Of a DNA stretch of 64,000 nucleotides, positions 8,782 to 18,054 are shown piece by piece (position 1 is the stretch's first letter; each line of letters opens with the position of its first letter). Both the position numbers and the translations under genes were made by a program. A model generated the notes under the pieces. It ran no database searches. It saw only the letters and a program-made list of their open reading frames with translations, and was not told where the DNA came from. The DNA lies in contig JAIZWK010000001.1 in NCBI GenBank assembly GCA_021498095.1, positions 652,448-716,447 on the forward strand, read 5' to 3'. The stretch comes from Candidatus Harpocratesius repetitus. Its GTDB lineage: Archaea; Asgardarchaeota; Lokiarchaeia; Sigyniarchaeales; Promethearchaeaceae.

Positions 8782-9924
8782 CTATTGTAGATCCATTTCT
8801 TTTTGAAGATTTTTTGGATATTTGAATAAACGAACATCATCCATAAATAATCCTATTTGAATATTGTCCCCTTCACAAAATCGATATTTGAAAGTTTCAG
8901 GCTTTGAAATTTCGATTTCATCTCCGTTATCAATTTCAATAATAAAACGTCGTTCTTTTCCAGTATGGAATTTAGACTTAATTATTGCATCGGTTAAGAA
9001 AATGCCTGTCCAATCAGCTTGGGAGTTTTCAAAATCATATCCAAGAGGGAATAAATAAACATCCTCGGGGCGGAAAGCAACAATTATATTTTCATCTAAA
9101 GAAAATCTACTATATGGAGCATTAATTATGAGTTTTGGACCTCCAAGACGGATTTTTACGTGATATACATCTGGATGATCTATATGAATAACATAACCTT
9201 CTAATATATTGATTCCTCCCAAGAAATTTCCTACAAATAATGATGTAGGATATTTGTATAATTCATCTGGTGTGTCTTCTTGTAGAAGATGACCATCTCT
9301 CATAATTATAATGCGATCTCCTATTGCCATTGCTTCTTCTTGATTGTGAGTAACTTGAATTGCTGTTAAATGTGCATCTTTAATAATATTTCTTAATTCC
9401 CATCTAAATTCTGCGCTTATCTTTGGATCCAATGATCCTAAGGGCTCATCCATAATTAAAATTCGTGCTCCGCTACATATTGCTCGTGCAATACCTAATC
9501 TTTGGAGATCTCCATTTCCCCAGCCGATTGGATATTCGTCAGCACGCTCTAATAATCCAACTATCTCTAATGCACGTTCTCCTTTTTCTATTATATAATC
9601 TCGCGAATATCCTTGGACATTAAGTGCATATGTACAATTTTCCCAGACAGTAAGGGGAAAAATATTAAAATTTTGAAAAACAAAAGCAATTCCTCGGGAT
9701 TGAGGTGGTGAATCGGTAACATCAAGACCGTTAATAAAAACTCGCCCTTGCGTGGGTTGAATTAAGCCAGATATAGTACGAAGTAGTGTTGTTTTTCCAC
9801 AACCACTTGGACCTAGTAAAAAAACAAAATCACCATCTCGAATGATCAAATTTACATTATTAACTGCTATAACTTTTCCATTATCAAATATTTTGGTAAT
9901 ATGATCTAAGCGAATTTCGGGCAT
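8782..9924 (-). CDS. ABC transporter ATP-binding protein with degenerate signature
   Basis: 380 residues. Walker A GPSGCGKTT at 38-46, Q-loop FQNF at 83-86, Walker B ILIMDEP near 155-161, H-loop in QVTHNQEEA; a C-terminal TOBE-like region binds or senses substrate in relatives. Where LSGGQ is expected it reads WGNGD (135-139) just before LQRLGIARA, so the signature of one composite ATP site is weakened. Its start codon overlaps the permease stop (TAATG), indicating translational coupling. It is paralogous to the next ATPase gene and the two probably form a heterodimer on the double permease. Confidence 0.9.
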   Translation of the reverse strand: MPEIRLDHITKIFDNGKVIAVNNVNLIIRDGDFVFLLGPSGCGKTTLLRTISGLIQPTQGRVFINGLDVTDSPPQSRGIAFVFQNFNIFPLTVWENCTYALNVQGYSRDYIIEKGERALEIVGLLERADEYPIGWGNGDLQRLGIARAICSGARILIMDEPLGSLDPKISAEFRWELRNIIKDAHLTAIQVTHNQEEAMAIGDRIIIMRDGHLLQEDTPDELYKYPTSLFVGNFLGGINILEGYVIHIDHPDVYHVKIRLGGPKLIINAPYSRFSLDENIIVAFRPEDVYLFPLGYDFENSQADWTGIFLTDAIIKSKFHTGKERRFIIEIDNGDEIEISKPETFKYRFCEGDNIQIGLFMDDVRLFKYPKNLQKEMDLQ

Positions 9925-11603
9925 TACAGTCCTTCCTCCTTAGTGGGTGAAAATAAACGCAGTAGCAACAATAAAATTCCACTTAAAATTATTACTAATA
10001 CACTGGCAAAAGCAGCAGATGAAAAACTGTTTTCTTCTACCCAATCAACAATTAACACTGGAATGGTGCGATCTGCCCCCATAACAATCAAGGTGGCACC
10101 TGTTTCACCTAAGCTGCGCGTAAATGCAGCAATCATGCCTGCAATTACTCCGTTTTTTATTGCTGGGAATGTTATTTTTCGAAAAGTTGTCAAACTAACC
10201 GCACCTAAGGTCGCACTTGCTTCTTCATGGCCAATATTCACCGTACGAATTGTTGCTGCAATAGGTCTAACAACATAAGGAAATGTAAAAGTCATATGGA
10301 CAAAAATAATCATTTCAATACCTGGACTTGCAAGATCTAATCCTGCAGGACCCCAAAAAAGAAATACTGCAAATCCAAGTGCTGCTGAGGGGATGGTCAA
10401 AGGAATATCTAAAATTGTATCTAACACTGCATTCATTTTTCCCCATTTTTCCCGAGTTAATATAAAAGCAAATGGTATACCAAAGATAACATCAATAATC
10501 ACTACAAAAAATCCGATTTGAAATGAATTAACTAAACTTGTCCATAGATGTGCCCATTTATTATCAGCTGCAAATAATTCAAGATGGATTTCATTGATAT
10601 CAATCTTTGAAATAATATAGAAGGAGGGGATTAAAATGAAAATAATCATTAAAATCCCAGCAAATACTTTCAAACCAATTGTAAATGGTTTACGAGAAAA
10701 TGAATATTCAATATCATAATGAATTTGCCAAAATTTTTTAGTAGAAACATTTCTCCGAGCTAAAAGCTTGACGATAATAAGTAAAACTAAAGATATTCCA
10801 ATTAGAATTAGTGAAAGGAAAGAAGCACTGGGAAGTTGTAACTGTTTCCTAAGACTAACTACCACTATAGGTGCAGTTTCAATTAAGCCAGAGCAGATCA
10901 TTGTTGCTCCTGTTTCTCCCAAACTACGAGTAAATGCAAGAATTGCACCTGCAATTAAACCTTCTTTTATCAGTGGAAATGATATTGTCCGAAATACGGT
11001 AATTTTTGGTGCAGATAATGTCATTGCTGCTTTTTCTAATAAAGGATCAACTTTTTCAATAGCCAACTTTAGATTTCTGACAATATATGGGAATGTAAAT
11101 GCGATATGAACGAAAATAACTAAAATTTTCCCAGGATTAACATTAAAAATTCTCCAAAACAGTAAAACAGAGAATCCTAAAGCACTTGTAGGAACTGCCA
11201 TTGGTAGATCCACTAATGTATCTAATATTTTCTTTCCGCGAAAATTATTTCTTGTAAGTAATACTGCTATTGGAAATCCAATTAATATATCCACTCCAAC
11301 AGCCAAGAATGCAGTTGAAAATGAATTCCATAAAGCAGTTTTCATTATTTGCCATTGTAGATTCCCTAATAATTCATCAAAAAATAGTCGAGATCGAATT
11401 TCACGAATATTGTCGATTACATTGGATATTATATTAATTATAGGTGCTGCAATTATCAAAATGAAGAAAGTAATCACAATAATTTCTAGAATTATACGAT
11501 AAATTGGTTTAGAAAGCTCCTTTTCAATATTTAGCAATATTGATCTACGCTTGATATTCTTATCTGGTAATTCTAATACAGAAGTATATAATTTTGGGGT
11601 CAT
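9924..11603 (-). CDS. ABC transporter permease, fusion of two MetI-type domains
   Basis: 559 residues with two homologous halves of about 270 residues. Each half has about six hydrophobic segments and an EAA-type cytoplasmic loop (first copy SLGETGATMICSGL near 230-245, second SLGETGATLIVMGA near 500-515; also ALGFSVLLFW and ALGFAVFLFW). These resemble the CysT/CysW, ModB and ThiP/FbpB permeases, here fused so that one chain forms the whole channel. GGAGCC lies eight bases before the ATG. It is the membrane part of the importer encoded with the binding protein upstream and two ATPases downstream. The substrate could be an oxyanion, phosphate or another small ion. Confidence 0.9.
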   Translation of the reverse strand: MTPKLYTSVLELPDKNIKRRSILLNIEKELSKPIYRIILEIIVITFFILIIAAPIINIISNVIDNIREIRSRLFFDELLGNLQWQIMKTALWNSFSTAFLAVGVDILIGFPIAVLLTRNNFRGKKILDTLVDLPMAVPTSALGFSVLLFWRIFNVNPGKILVIFVHIAFTFPYIVRNLKLAIEKVDPLLEKAAMTLSAPKITVFRTISFPLIKEGLIAGAILAFTRSLGETGATMICSGLIETAPIVVVSLRKQLQLPSASFLSLILIGISLVLLIIVKLLARRNVSTKKFWQIHYDIEYSFSRKPFTIGLKVFAGILMIIFILIPSFYIISKIDINEIHLELFAADNKWAHLWTSLVNSFQIGFFVVIIDVIFGIPFAFILTREKWGKMNAVLDTILDIPLTIPSAALGFAVFLFWGPAGLDLASPGIEMIIFVHMTFTFPYVVRPIAATIRTVNIGHEEASATLGAVSLTTFRKITFPAIKNGVIAGMIAAFTRSLGETGATLIVMGADRTIPVLIVDWVEENSFSSAAFASVLVIILSGILLLLLRLFSPTKEEGL

Positions 11604-11621
11604 TTTATTGGCTCCGTAATA

Positions 11622-12809
11622 TTAGGTACGATTTCTAGTCTTTAGCCACAAATCGGGAATACGTGCGATAACATTTCCGTCTGTAGGAGGAAAAGTTTCA
11701 ATTATTTGAGAAGGATCAGGCGTTACTCCATTCATCCAATTAAATGAAGCATTATAAATTGATGAAATCTCAGGATCATTTAACCAAGTAGTATTAATTG
11801 GACGAAATCCTGCCTCAATGGCTCGTTCAACTAAAGACTTCTGTTGTAAAAATCTTAAATACTCTTGAGCAACCATTTTCTGCTCATCGCTGACCCAATC
11901 TGCATCTAAAATACAAAATGGATGATCAGAAAACAAAGCCCCTTCTTTAGGATATATTGCAATTAATTTCTGATTCCACTTTTCCATTGCTTTTATAGCA
12001 TTGTCCTTAATTAAATTCTCATATAAAATGGTAACTTGTAATGCATCAGGACCTTGAGTTAACATATATGTACCTAAAAATCCCGTTGATTTTCCATATA
12101 ATACAGCTGCACTTTCGATTTCTGTCATCCATTTTGCCACAGATTCATCATAAATCTCTTCTAAGGTAATATTTTCAGGATTCATTCCTAAAAAGGCACT
12201 AACCATCATGATTGTTGCCATAAAACCACTATTTGAACTAGTAGGATCAGTGTGAGCTAAATGAACTAATCCTGGATTGGAAACAATCAAATCGTGCAAA
12301 TCATTTAATCCATTGAGATGATGTGTTGCATAAAAGTTTTCCCATGTTGCTATAACAACGGGAGAATAAATGATTCGGGTGTAATTAGGAACTAAAGGAA
12401 TATTTTTTTTTATATAGTCCATCCATTTAGCATTTAATAATGGAATCCAAAGATTAGACGCAGGGGACCATATAACTGGTTTTATTTCCCCATTTAATAA
12501 TGCTATAAGGGAATCTCCAGAACCATAGGGTTGAAAATCTAAAGCGATATCTTTAAGGGAGGGATCTTTTTGTTGAAGGGTTGCCCAATATTGCATGAAA
12601 AGTTCAGAAGATTGAGATATCCATGAGGATTTTTCACTGGAATAACTCATTGATAAAACAATTACATCTTTTTCATTCTGTTCAAAAACCATCTTTCCCA
12701 TTATCGCTCCAGCAAAAAAACCAAAAAGAATCCAGATTAGGATAGTAGAAGGAAGAATTTTTCGATGGAGATAGTTTTTTGTTCCAAAAGATCTATTTTT
12801 TTTTGCCAT
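11622..12809 (-). CDS. ABC transporter substrate-binding protein, membrane-anchored
   Basis: About 395 residues. One N-terminal hydrophobic segment (STILIWILFGFFAGAIMG) without a lipobox Cys, so it is probably an uncleaved membrane anchor. The following region (VIVLSMSYSSEKSSWI, FQPYGSGDSLIALLNG, SPVVIATWENF) fits type II periplasmic-binding folds of the SBP_bac_11 / ModA-like group, which capture oxyanions and other small solutes. It is the first gene of the five-gene operon. The ATG at 12809 is preferred over an in-frame TTG because GGATGAG precedes it. No close subfamily was recognised, so the substrate remains open; the DUF47 gene in the operon hints at phosphate or metal ions. Confidence 0.8.
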   Translation of the reverse strand: MAKKNRSFGTKNYLHRKILPSTILIWILFGFFAGAIMGKMVFEQNEKDVIVLSMSYSSEKSSWISQSSELFMQYWATLQQKDPSLKDIALDFQPYGSGDSLIALLNGEIKPVIWSPASNLWIPLLNAKWMDYIKKNIPLVPNYTRIIYSPVVIATWENFYATHHLNGLNDLHDLIVSNPGLVHLAHTDPTSSNSGFMATIMMVSAFLGMNPENITLEEIYDESVAKWMTEIESAAVLYGKSTGFLGTYMLTQGPDALQVTILYENLIKDNAIKAMEKWNQKLIAIYPKEGALFSDHPFCILDADWVSDEQKMVAQEYLRFLQQKSLVERAIEAGFRPINTTWLNDPEISSIYNASFNWMNGVTPDPSQIIETFPPTDGNVIARIPDLWLKTRNRT

Positions 12810-12942
12810 TATGTTCTCATCCAATAATTGACTTAATATAGCTATTTATGTAAGCAAATCCTAACCCGAGAGTAAATCCAAAAAAGAAAATTAAGAATAT
12901 TTTAATCCGAAATAAATTCATTTCTTTGTGCTGCTTCACAAA

Positions 12943-12950
12943 TATATAAA
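12943..12950 (-). promoter_or_regulatory. TATA box of the ABC importer operon
   Basis: On the minus strand the sequence reads GCGAA-TTTATATA, an archaeal TATA box with a purine-rich BRE-like stretch just upstream. It lies about 130 bases before the binding-protein start, leaving a leader of roughly 100 bases. Supported by motif only. Confidence 0.5.
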
Positions 12951-12971
12951 TTCGCAAGTCAATCTAAAAAT

Positions 12972-12988
12972 TATGAATATTATTCATA
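12972..12988. promoter_or_regulatory. 17-bp palindrome, candidate operator
   Basis: TATGAATA-T-TATTCATA is a perfect inverted repeat with 8-bp arms around a single base. It sits about 20 bp upstream of the TATA box of the ABC operon on the minus strand, where a dimeric regulator could activate or block the promoter. The regulator is unknown. Confidence 0.45.
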
Positions 12989-13124
12989 TGGAAGCACATG
13001 AAAATTATTTTGTTCATCTTATCCTTTAGAGCAATTTTGAAATAAAATAATGATTTAAGGGAAAAAGAAAAGAAATTAAGTGATTAAAATTAATAGACAA
13101 AAAAAGAAAAAAGGATAGAATAAA

Positions 13125-14912
13125 TCATTCAATGACTAAGTCAATTGGACAAAATTCTTCCACATCTATAAGCCCAATATCGCTGATTTTAAGAGAAGGA
13201 ATAACTGGTAAAGCCATAAAACTTAAGGTCATAAAAATATTTTGTTCTGTAACACCCATTGTTTTAGCCGTTTTTTTAATATTTTCATATTTAGAAACAA
13301 TATCTTGAAGTTTTTCTATGGACATTAGTCCACCAATTTGTAAAGGGAGATAAGTATATTTTCCTTGATATAAAATTGCCATTCCTCCTCCTTTTTCCTG
13401 TAGAAAATTCGCTAAATCCGCCATTTCTTGATCTGATGCACCAACTATTATCAAATTATGACTATCATGTGCGACAGTTGAAGCAAATGCACCATTAGAA
13501 AATCCTAAACCATGAATAAACCCTATAGATTTATTACCTGTATAATGATGTCTTTCAATTACAGCAATTTTCAATATATCTTGACTAAAATCTCTTTTAA
13601 TAATTTTTGATGTTCCTTTACTTGAAACAGGGAGATTTTTGATAAGTTTTTTAGTAACCAAACTAATAGGGGTGATTCCAATTACATTTACTTTTGCTAC
13701 TTTGTTTTTTCCTGTATAATTAACAATAAAATCTGAGGCAGTTAATTTTTGTTTTATTTTCATGCTTTTTAGAAGAATTCCATAGTCATACTCAAGATTG
13801 AAAGTAGGTGGTTTAAATTTTTGATAAACGATCTTTCCATGATGATACACAGAATGGATTTTTAACTGTTCTAAATTATCAAGAACGATAATATTAGCAC
13901 TAAATCCTGGTTTCAATTGCCCAATAGGGGGACGATTAGTTAGTTTTAAGAATTTTTGAATATAATTCCCCGAAGTATAAGTTGCCAGTCGAATTGCTTT
14001 AATCATTGCACTTTCAAGGGTGTCTCTTCCGATCTCTCTGAATATTTCAGCAGAACGACGAATTATTCTATCAATATGTCCGAGATTAAATAAATCACTG
14101 GGGGATAAGTCATCAGAACATAAAGAACACTTATCAAGATTAATTTCTTGTTTTATTAATTCCGGAAGAATTTTATCAAGATCCTTTGTAGCACTACCAT
14201 ATCGAAGAGCGATATTCATACCAATCGCTAGTTTCTCAATTACTTCAGAGGCTGAAGTAGATTCATGATCATTCATGATTCGATTTTTTCCATCATTATA
14301 GCCATTTGAAGTATAAATTTTTAAATCGTCACCAAGAACTCCTGGACAATGACCGTCTACAATCTTTCCTGAATTAAATACAAGATCAACCTTTTCACGA
14401 GCATCACCGATATTATTAATTATTCCAGGAAAATTCATCATTTCTCCAAGACCGTAAACTAAATCGTTTGAAATCAGCTCTTTTATATCTTCTATAGATA
14501 TTGTTGCACCAGAATGTTCCATATGGGTTGCAGGAACACATGAAGGAATTCCTATATACATATCTAAAGATACTTTTTGTGCTTGATCAATCCAAATCTC
14601 TAAAGCAGATTTTCCAGATATATTTGCTATTTCATGCGGATCGACTAATATTGTGGTTGTTCCGTGTTGTACTGCTATAGAACAAAATTGTAATGGAGGC
14701 ATCATACTACTTTCAATATGTATATGACTTTCGATAAAGCCAGGTACTATGTATTTTCCTTGTAGATCAATCGTTTGATGAATTGATGGAATATCTGACT
14801 TTTTAGGATTTATTGATTTGATAATATCATCTTCTATTAGAATAGAACCTTTTAAAATTTTCATAGATTCAACGTCAATAATTTTACAGTTTTTTAATAA
14901 GATATTTTTCAT
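13125..14912 (-). CDS. ade: Adenine deaminase
   Basis: 595 residues, the usual length for the Ade family of amidohydrolases, which convert adenine to hypoxanthine and ammonia. The metal-binding motif IESHIHIESSM lies at residues 60-70 (His63, His65), followed by VDPHEIAN near 91-98 and the Ade-typical SDDLSPSDL near 250. The C-terminal half (NKSIGFIHGLGFSNGAFAS, THDSHN-like VAHDSHNLI) is the adenine-deaminase C-terminal domain. It is the last gene of a three-gene operon, six bases after hypoxanthine phosphoribosyltransferase, so its product is immediately usable by the neighbour. Confidence 0.93.
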   Translation of the reverse strand: MKNILLKNCKIIDVESMKILKGSILIEDDIIKSINPKKSDIPSIHQTIDLQGKYIVPGFIESHIHIESSMMPPLQFCSIAVQHGTTTILVDPHEIANISGKSALEIWIDQAQKVSLDMYIGIPSCVPATHMEHSGATISIEDIKELISNDLVYGLGEMMNFPGIINNIGDAREKVDLVFNSGKIVDGHCPGVLGDDLKIYTSNGYNDGKNRIMNDHESTSASEVIEKLAIGMNIALRYGSATKDLDKILPELIKQEINLDKCSLCSDDLSPSDLFNLGHIDRIIRRSAEIFREIGRDTLESAMIKAIRLATYTSGNYIQKFLKLTNRPPIGQLKPGFSANIIVLDNLEQLKIHSVYHHGKIVYQKFKPPTFNLEYDYGILLKSMKIKQKLTASDFIVNYTGKNKVAKVNVIGITPISLVTKKLIKNLPVSSKGTSKIIKRDFSQDILKIAVIERHHYTGNKSIGFIHGLGFSNGAFASTVAHDSHNLIIVGASDQEMADLANFLQEKGGGMAILYQGKYTYLPLQIGGLMSIEKLQDIVSKYENIKKTAKTMGVTEQNIFMTLSFMALPVIPSLKISDIGLIDVEEFCPIDLVIE

Positions 14913-14918
14913 GATAAT

Positions 14919-15632
14919 TCACTTCCCAAGATAATATTTTTCATTTACAGCGATAATAAAAGGTAGGTAACGAAAATCATCTCCTGAGTCTATTCCATAT
15001 CCTGCAACCCAGACATCAGGGATTGTAAATCCAATGTAGTCAATTTTAAGATTTAATCTTAAATTTTGGACTTCAGTTGTTGGGTTTTCCAAATTTTTAT
15101 ATAAAAGAGTACAAATTTTCACAGATGCGACTTTTTTCTTTCCAAGTAAAAATCTTTGCAATTTAGATAAGGTAAAACCTTGATCGATAATATCCTCAAT
15201 GATAATTATCTGTTCTCCCGAGAGATCTCCACAGTCCAATTGGATGTCTACATCTCGAATTGTTTCGCCCTCTTTTTTAATCTCTTTCCGATAGGTTGAT
15301 AATTTCATGGTAAAAAATTGAATATCTTGACCGCTTTGATGATATATTTCCCGACCCAAGTCTGCAGCGAACATAAAAGCTCCAGTAAGAACAATTAAAA
15401 AATTATATTTTTTATTCTCCTTATTGTCTTCAATAATTTCAACAGCTAATTTTCGAATACGATTTTTAATTACATCTGCAGGAATTAGTAAATTTTTGCA
15501 TCGTTCATCGTGATTTAATCTGTTGGAGAAAAATTGTTCAAAGGTTTTGGGATTTCGATGATCTACAACGCCATCTAAAGGAACCTCAATAGTTTTTTCA
15601 TAGTCTGGTAATGTTAATCTTTTTGGTGGCAT
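14919..15632 (-). CDS. hpt: Hypoxanthine (guanine) phosphoribosyltransferase
   Basis: 237 residues. The PRPP-binding motif IIIIEDIIDQGFTL at about 142-155 and the FLIVLTGAFMFAADLGREI segment near 78-96 are those of type I purine phosphoribosyltransferases of the HGPRT group. C-terminal WVAGYGIDSGDDFRYLPFI carries the base-recognition region (VxGYGxD). It transfers ribose-5-phosphate from PRPP to hypoxanthine, giving IMP (possibly also guanine to GMP). It is an N-terminally extended member, about 50 residues longer than typical bacterial Hpt. It lies in one operon between MTA phosphorylase and adenine deaminase. Confidence 0.9.
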   Translation of the reverse strand: MPPKRLTLPDYEKTIEVPLDGVVDHRNPKTFEQFFSNRLNHDERCKNLLIPADVIKNRIRKLAVEIIEDNKENKKYNFLIVLTGAFMFAADLGREIYHQSGQDIQFFTMKLSTYRKEIKKEGETIRDVDIQLDCGDLSGEQIIIIEDIIDQGFTLSKLQRFLLGKKKVASVKICTLLYKNLENPTTEVQNLRLNLKIDYIGFTIPDVWVAGYGIDSGDDFRYLPFIIAVNEKYYLGK

Positions 15633-15659
15633 AGCTGCTTTTCATTCCTTATTTTTTAA

Positions 15660-16523
15660 TTATAAAATTGCACCGTCTCTAGCATGAGCGCATTCACAAT
15701 GACGTTCTTCTGGAATCTGAGGAAGTGCAAGTTCAATTAATTTACGAAGGTTTTCAGCGTTCTTTTCCATTGTTTCTAATATTTCTTCGACGCTAACCGC
15801 AAGAGGTTTGATCTTTTGGCCACATTTTGGACAAGTATCTCCGTACATAACAATTCCACAATTGGGACATTCACATGCCCAAACATCCAAATCAGTAACT
15901 GTTGCAATTGATGAATAGCACATATTTAACTCTGCAGCTAATACTACTTCAGGATAGATTGTCATTCCTACAACATCACCCCCCCATTTTGCATACATTC
16001 GAGATTCTGCACGGGTTGAAAATCGAGGGCCGTTAATACATACATAAGTGCCACCATTTTGAATGTCTAAGCCTAATTCTTTTCCTGCTTTGAAAAATAT
16101 ATCATTCATTTCAGGACAGAAAGGATCTGCTTGCCCAATATGACATACCTCCCCACCATCGTAAAAAGTATCTTTTCGACCTTTTGTGCGATCAATATAT
16201 TGATCAATGATCACAAATACTCCTTTATCTGTTTTTGCTGTTAGTCCCCCTACAGCACATGGAGAGAAGACTCTTTTTACTCCAAGTTCCTTCATTGCCC
16301 AAATATTGGCGCGATAGTTTAATTGGTGGGGTGGAATCTGATGATTTGGTCCATGTCGAGATAAAAATGCCACTTTTTTTCCATTAAAGGTGCCTATTGT
16401 AATTAAATCTGAAGGTGCACCATAAGGAGTATAAATTTTATATTTTTTTGCGTTTTCTAGATGAATATCCGCTCCAGTTCCACCAATTATTCCAATTTCG
16501 ATGTCATGCTTATTATAACTCAT
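15660..16523 (-). CDS. mtnP: S-methyl-5'-thioadenosine phosphorylase with zinc-ribbon insert
   Basis: 287 residues of the PNP/MTAP family. GIIGGTG at 11-17 and FLSRHGPNHQIPPHQLNYRAN at about 53-73 form the phosphate and nucleoside sites, and FSPCAVGGL lies at 87-94. The TDLDVW segment (Asp211, Asp213) corresponds to the Asp pair that selects 6-aminopurines in MTAP, favouring MTA over inosine. Directly after it an extra C-x2-C-x8-C-x2-C unit (Cys219, 222, 231, 234) appears that ordinary MTAPs lack, before the final family helix VSVEEILETME. It splits MTA into adenine and methylthioribose-1-phosphate. It is the first gene of the purine salvage operon. Confidence 0.9.
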   Translation of the reverse strand: MSYNKHDIEIGIIGGTGADIHLENAKKYKIYTPYGAPSDLITIGTFNGKKVAFLSRHGPNHQIPPHQLNYRANIWAMKELGVKRVFSPCAVGGLTAKTDKGVFVIIDQYIDRTKGRKDTFYDGGEVCHIGQADPFCPEMNDIFFKAGKELGLDIQNGGTYVCINGPRFSTRAESRMYAKWGGDVVGMTIYPEVVLAAELNMCYSSIATVTDLDVWACECPNCGIVMYGDTCPKCGQKIKPLAVSVEEILETMEKNAENLRKLIELALPQIPEERHCECAHARDGAIL

Positions 16524-16684
16524 TTTTTCAACTACCTTTTCTTGTAAATAAGAGATCTTACATAATAATTAAGCGATAATGCTAATTAATGATTCTATAT
16601 ATTTCATTATTTTATTTAAATAGGGAAAAATCCATAAAGTACGGCGCATTATTATTTGGTATTACTAATCTATGGATAAATAAA

Positions 16685-17983
16685 ATGGTAAAATTACGTT
16701 TTCTTGGAGCTTGTAGAGAAGTAGGGCGAAGTGGAATTCTGATCGAATCTGAAGAATCAGGAGATAGAATTCTTCTTGATTATGGGATTAAATCTGATCA
16801 TACTACAATCTTTCCAGAGCATGTGAGCGGCCGTGATTTAAGTGCAATAGTTCTTTCCCACTCACATATTGATCATTGTGGAGGAATTCCTCTCTTTTAT
16901 ATTTCTGGTTCTGTTCCTCTTTATTGTACAGAATTAACATATAAGGTTTCTGAAATTCTGCTTAATGATATGCTTCGAATTAATCAACAATATCTTCCTT
17001 TTGGAAGAAGGGAAATAAAAAAAATGCATCAATATGTTCAATATCTATCTTATAAAAAACATAAAAAGATTGGAAAAAACTCATGGATAACTCTCTATAA
17101 TGCTGGACATATCCCTGGTTCTGCTATGATTCTAGTTGAGATGGATGGAAAAAGAATATTATATACAGGTGATTTTAATTTAATTCAAACACAATTATTA
17201 AATCCTGTAAATTTATCCGAAATCCCTCCGATTGATGCACTTATAATTGAATCAACTTATGGTTTAACTTCACATCCAGCTCGTGAGGAGACTGAAGATG
17301 AATTAGTATCAAAAGTGAATGAAATTGTCTCTAATGGTGGAATTGCCCTAATTCCTGCATTTGGAGTGGCGAGAAGCCAAGAAATTCTGATGGTATTAAA
17401 CAAACATAATCATATCGATTATAAAATTACAGTCGATGGTATGGCAAGAGCGATAATTTCTCAATATTCTAATTACCCTTCAATGTTTAGAAATTTTGAA
17501 GAATTAATTCATGCTTTTAAAAGCGCTCATATAATAAATCAATACCGAAAAAAGATTGAGAGATCAAATGCTGCAAGTAATTCTGGAGTAATTATTGCTC
17601 CCTCTGGAATGTTAAAGGGAGGAACTGCAAGATATTATGCTGAAAATATAATTAATGATCCTAAAAATGCAATTTTCTTGGTTTCATACCAAGTTGAAAA
17701 CACTCCGGGTCAAATTCTTTTAGACACTAACAAATATCAATTAAATGAGCATGAAAAGATGATTGATATTGTTGCTAAAGTATTTCATTTAGATTTTAGT
17801 TCTCATTCAGGACAAACAGAATTGTTGCAATTTATTGATGGAATCAAATTTATAAACCAAAACCAGAGAGATGTATTTTGTGTGCATGGGGACGAAGAGA
17901 CTCTATTAGGATTTGCAAAAGAAGTTGAAAATCATGGATGCAATGTTTATTGTCCCTATATAAATCAGAAATATTCCCTTTAA
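16685..17983 (+). CDS. Beta-CASP metallo-beta-lactamase RNase, aCPSF2-like
   Basis: 432 residues from the ATG at 16685. An upstream in-frame extension to 16589 (32 more residues) looks unrelated to the family. The metal motif HSHIDH is at 59-64; further metallo-beta-lactamase motifs are AGHIPGSAM and TGDFN. Beta-CASP motifs include IESTYG, APSGMLKGGTARYY and SYQVENTPGQ, with the final His in VFHLDFSSHSGQ and VHGDEE. It has no N-terminal KH domains, so it matches aCPSF2 rather than aCPSF1; aRNase J is an alternative. The predicted role is RNA 3'-end processing or exonucleolytic decay. It is divergent from the salvage operon across about 160 bases. Confidence 0.85.
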   Translation: MVKLRFLGACREVGRSGILIESEESGDRILLDYGIKSDHTTIFPEHVSGRDLSAIVLSHSHIDHCGGIPLFYISGSVPLYCTELTYKVSEILLNDMLRINQQYLPFGRREIKKMHQYVQYLSYKKHKKIGKNSWITLYNAGHIPGSAMILVEMDGKRILYTGDFNLIQTQLLNPVNLSEIPPIDALIIESTYGLTSHPAREETEDELVSKVNEIVSNGGIALIPAFGVARSQEILMVLNKHNHIDYKITVDGMARAIISQYSNYPSMFRNFEELIHAFKSAHIINQYRKKIERSNAASNSGVIIAPSGMLKGGTARYYAENIINDPKNAIFLVSYQVENTPGQILLDTNKYQLNEHEKMIDIVAKVFHLDFSSHSGQTELLQFIDGIKFINQNQRDVFCVHGDEETLLGFAKEVENHGCNVYCPYINQKYSL

Positions 17984-18054
17984 CTGTAAATTACAAAAAA
18001 AATGATTATTCAAACTTGATCACATTTTTTTTTAATTTAATGATACTTATTACT

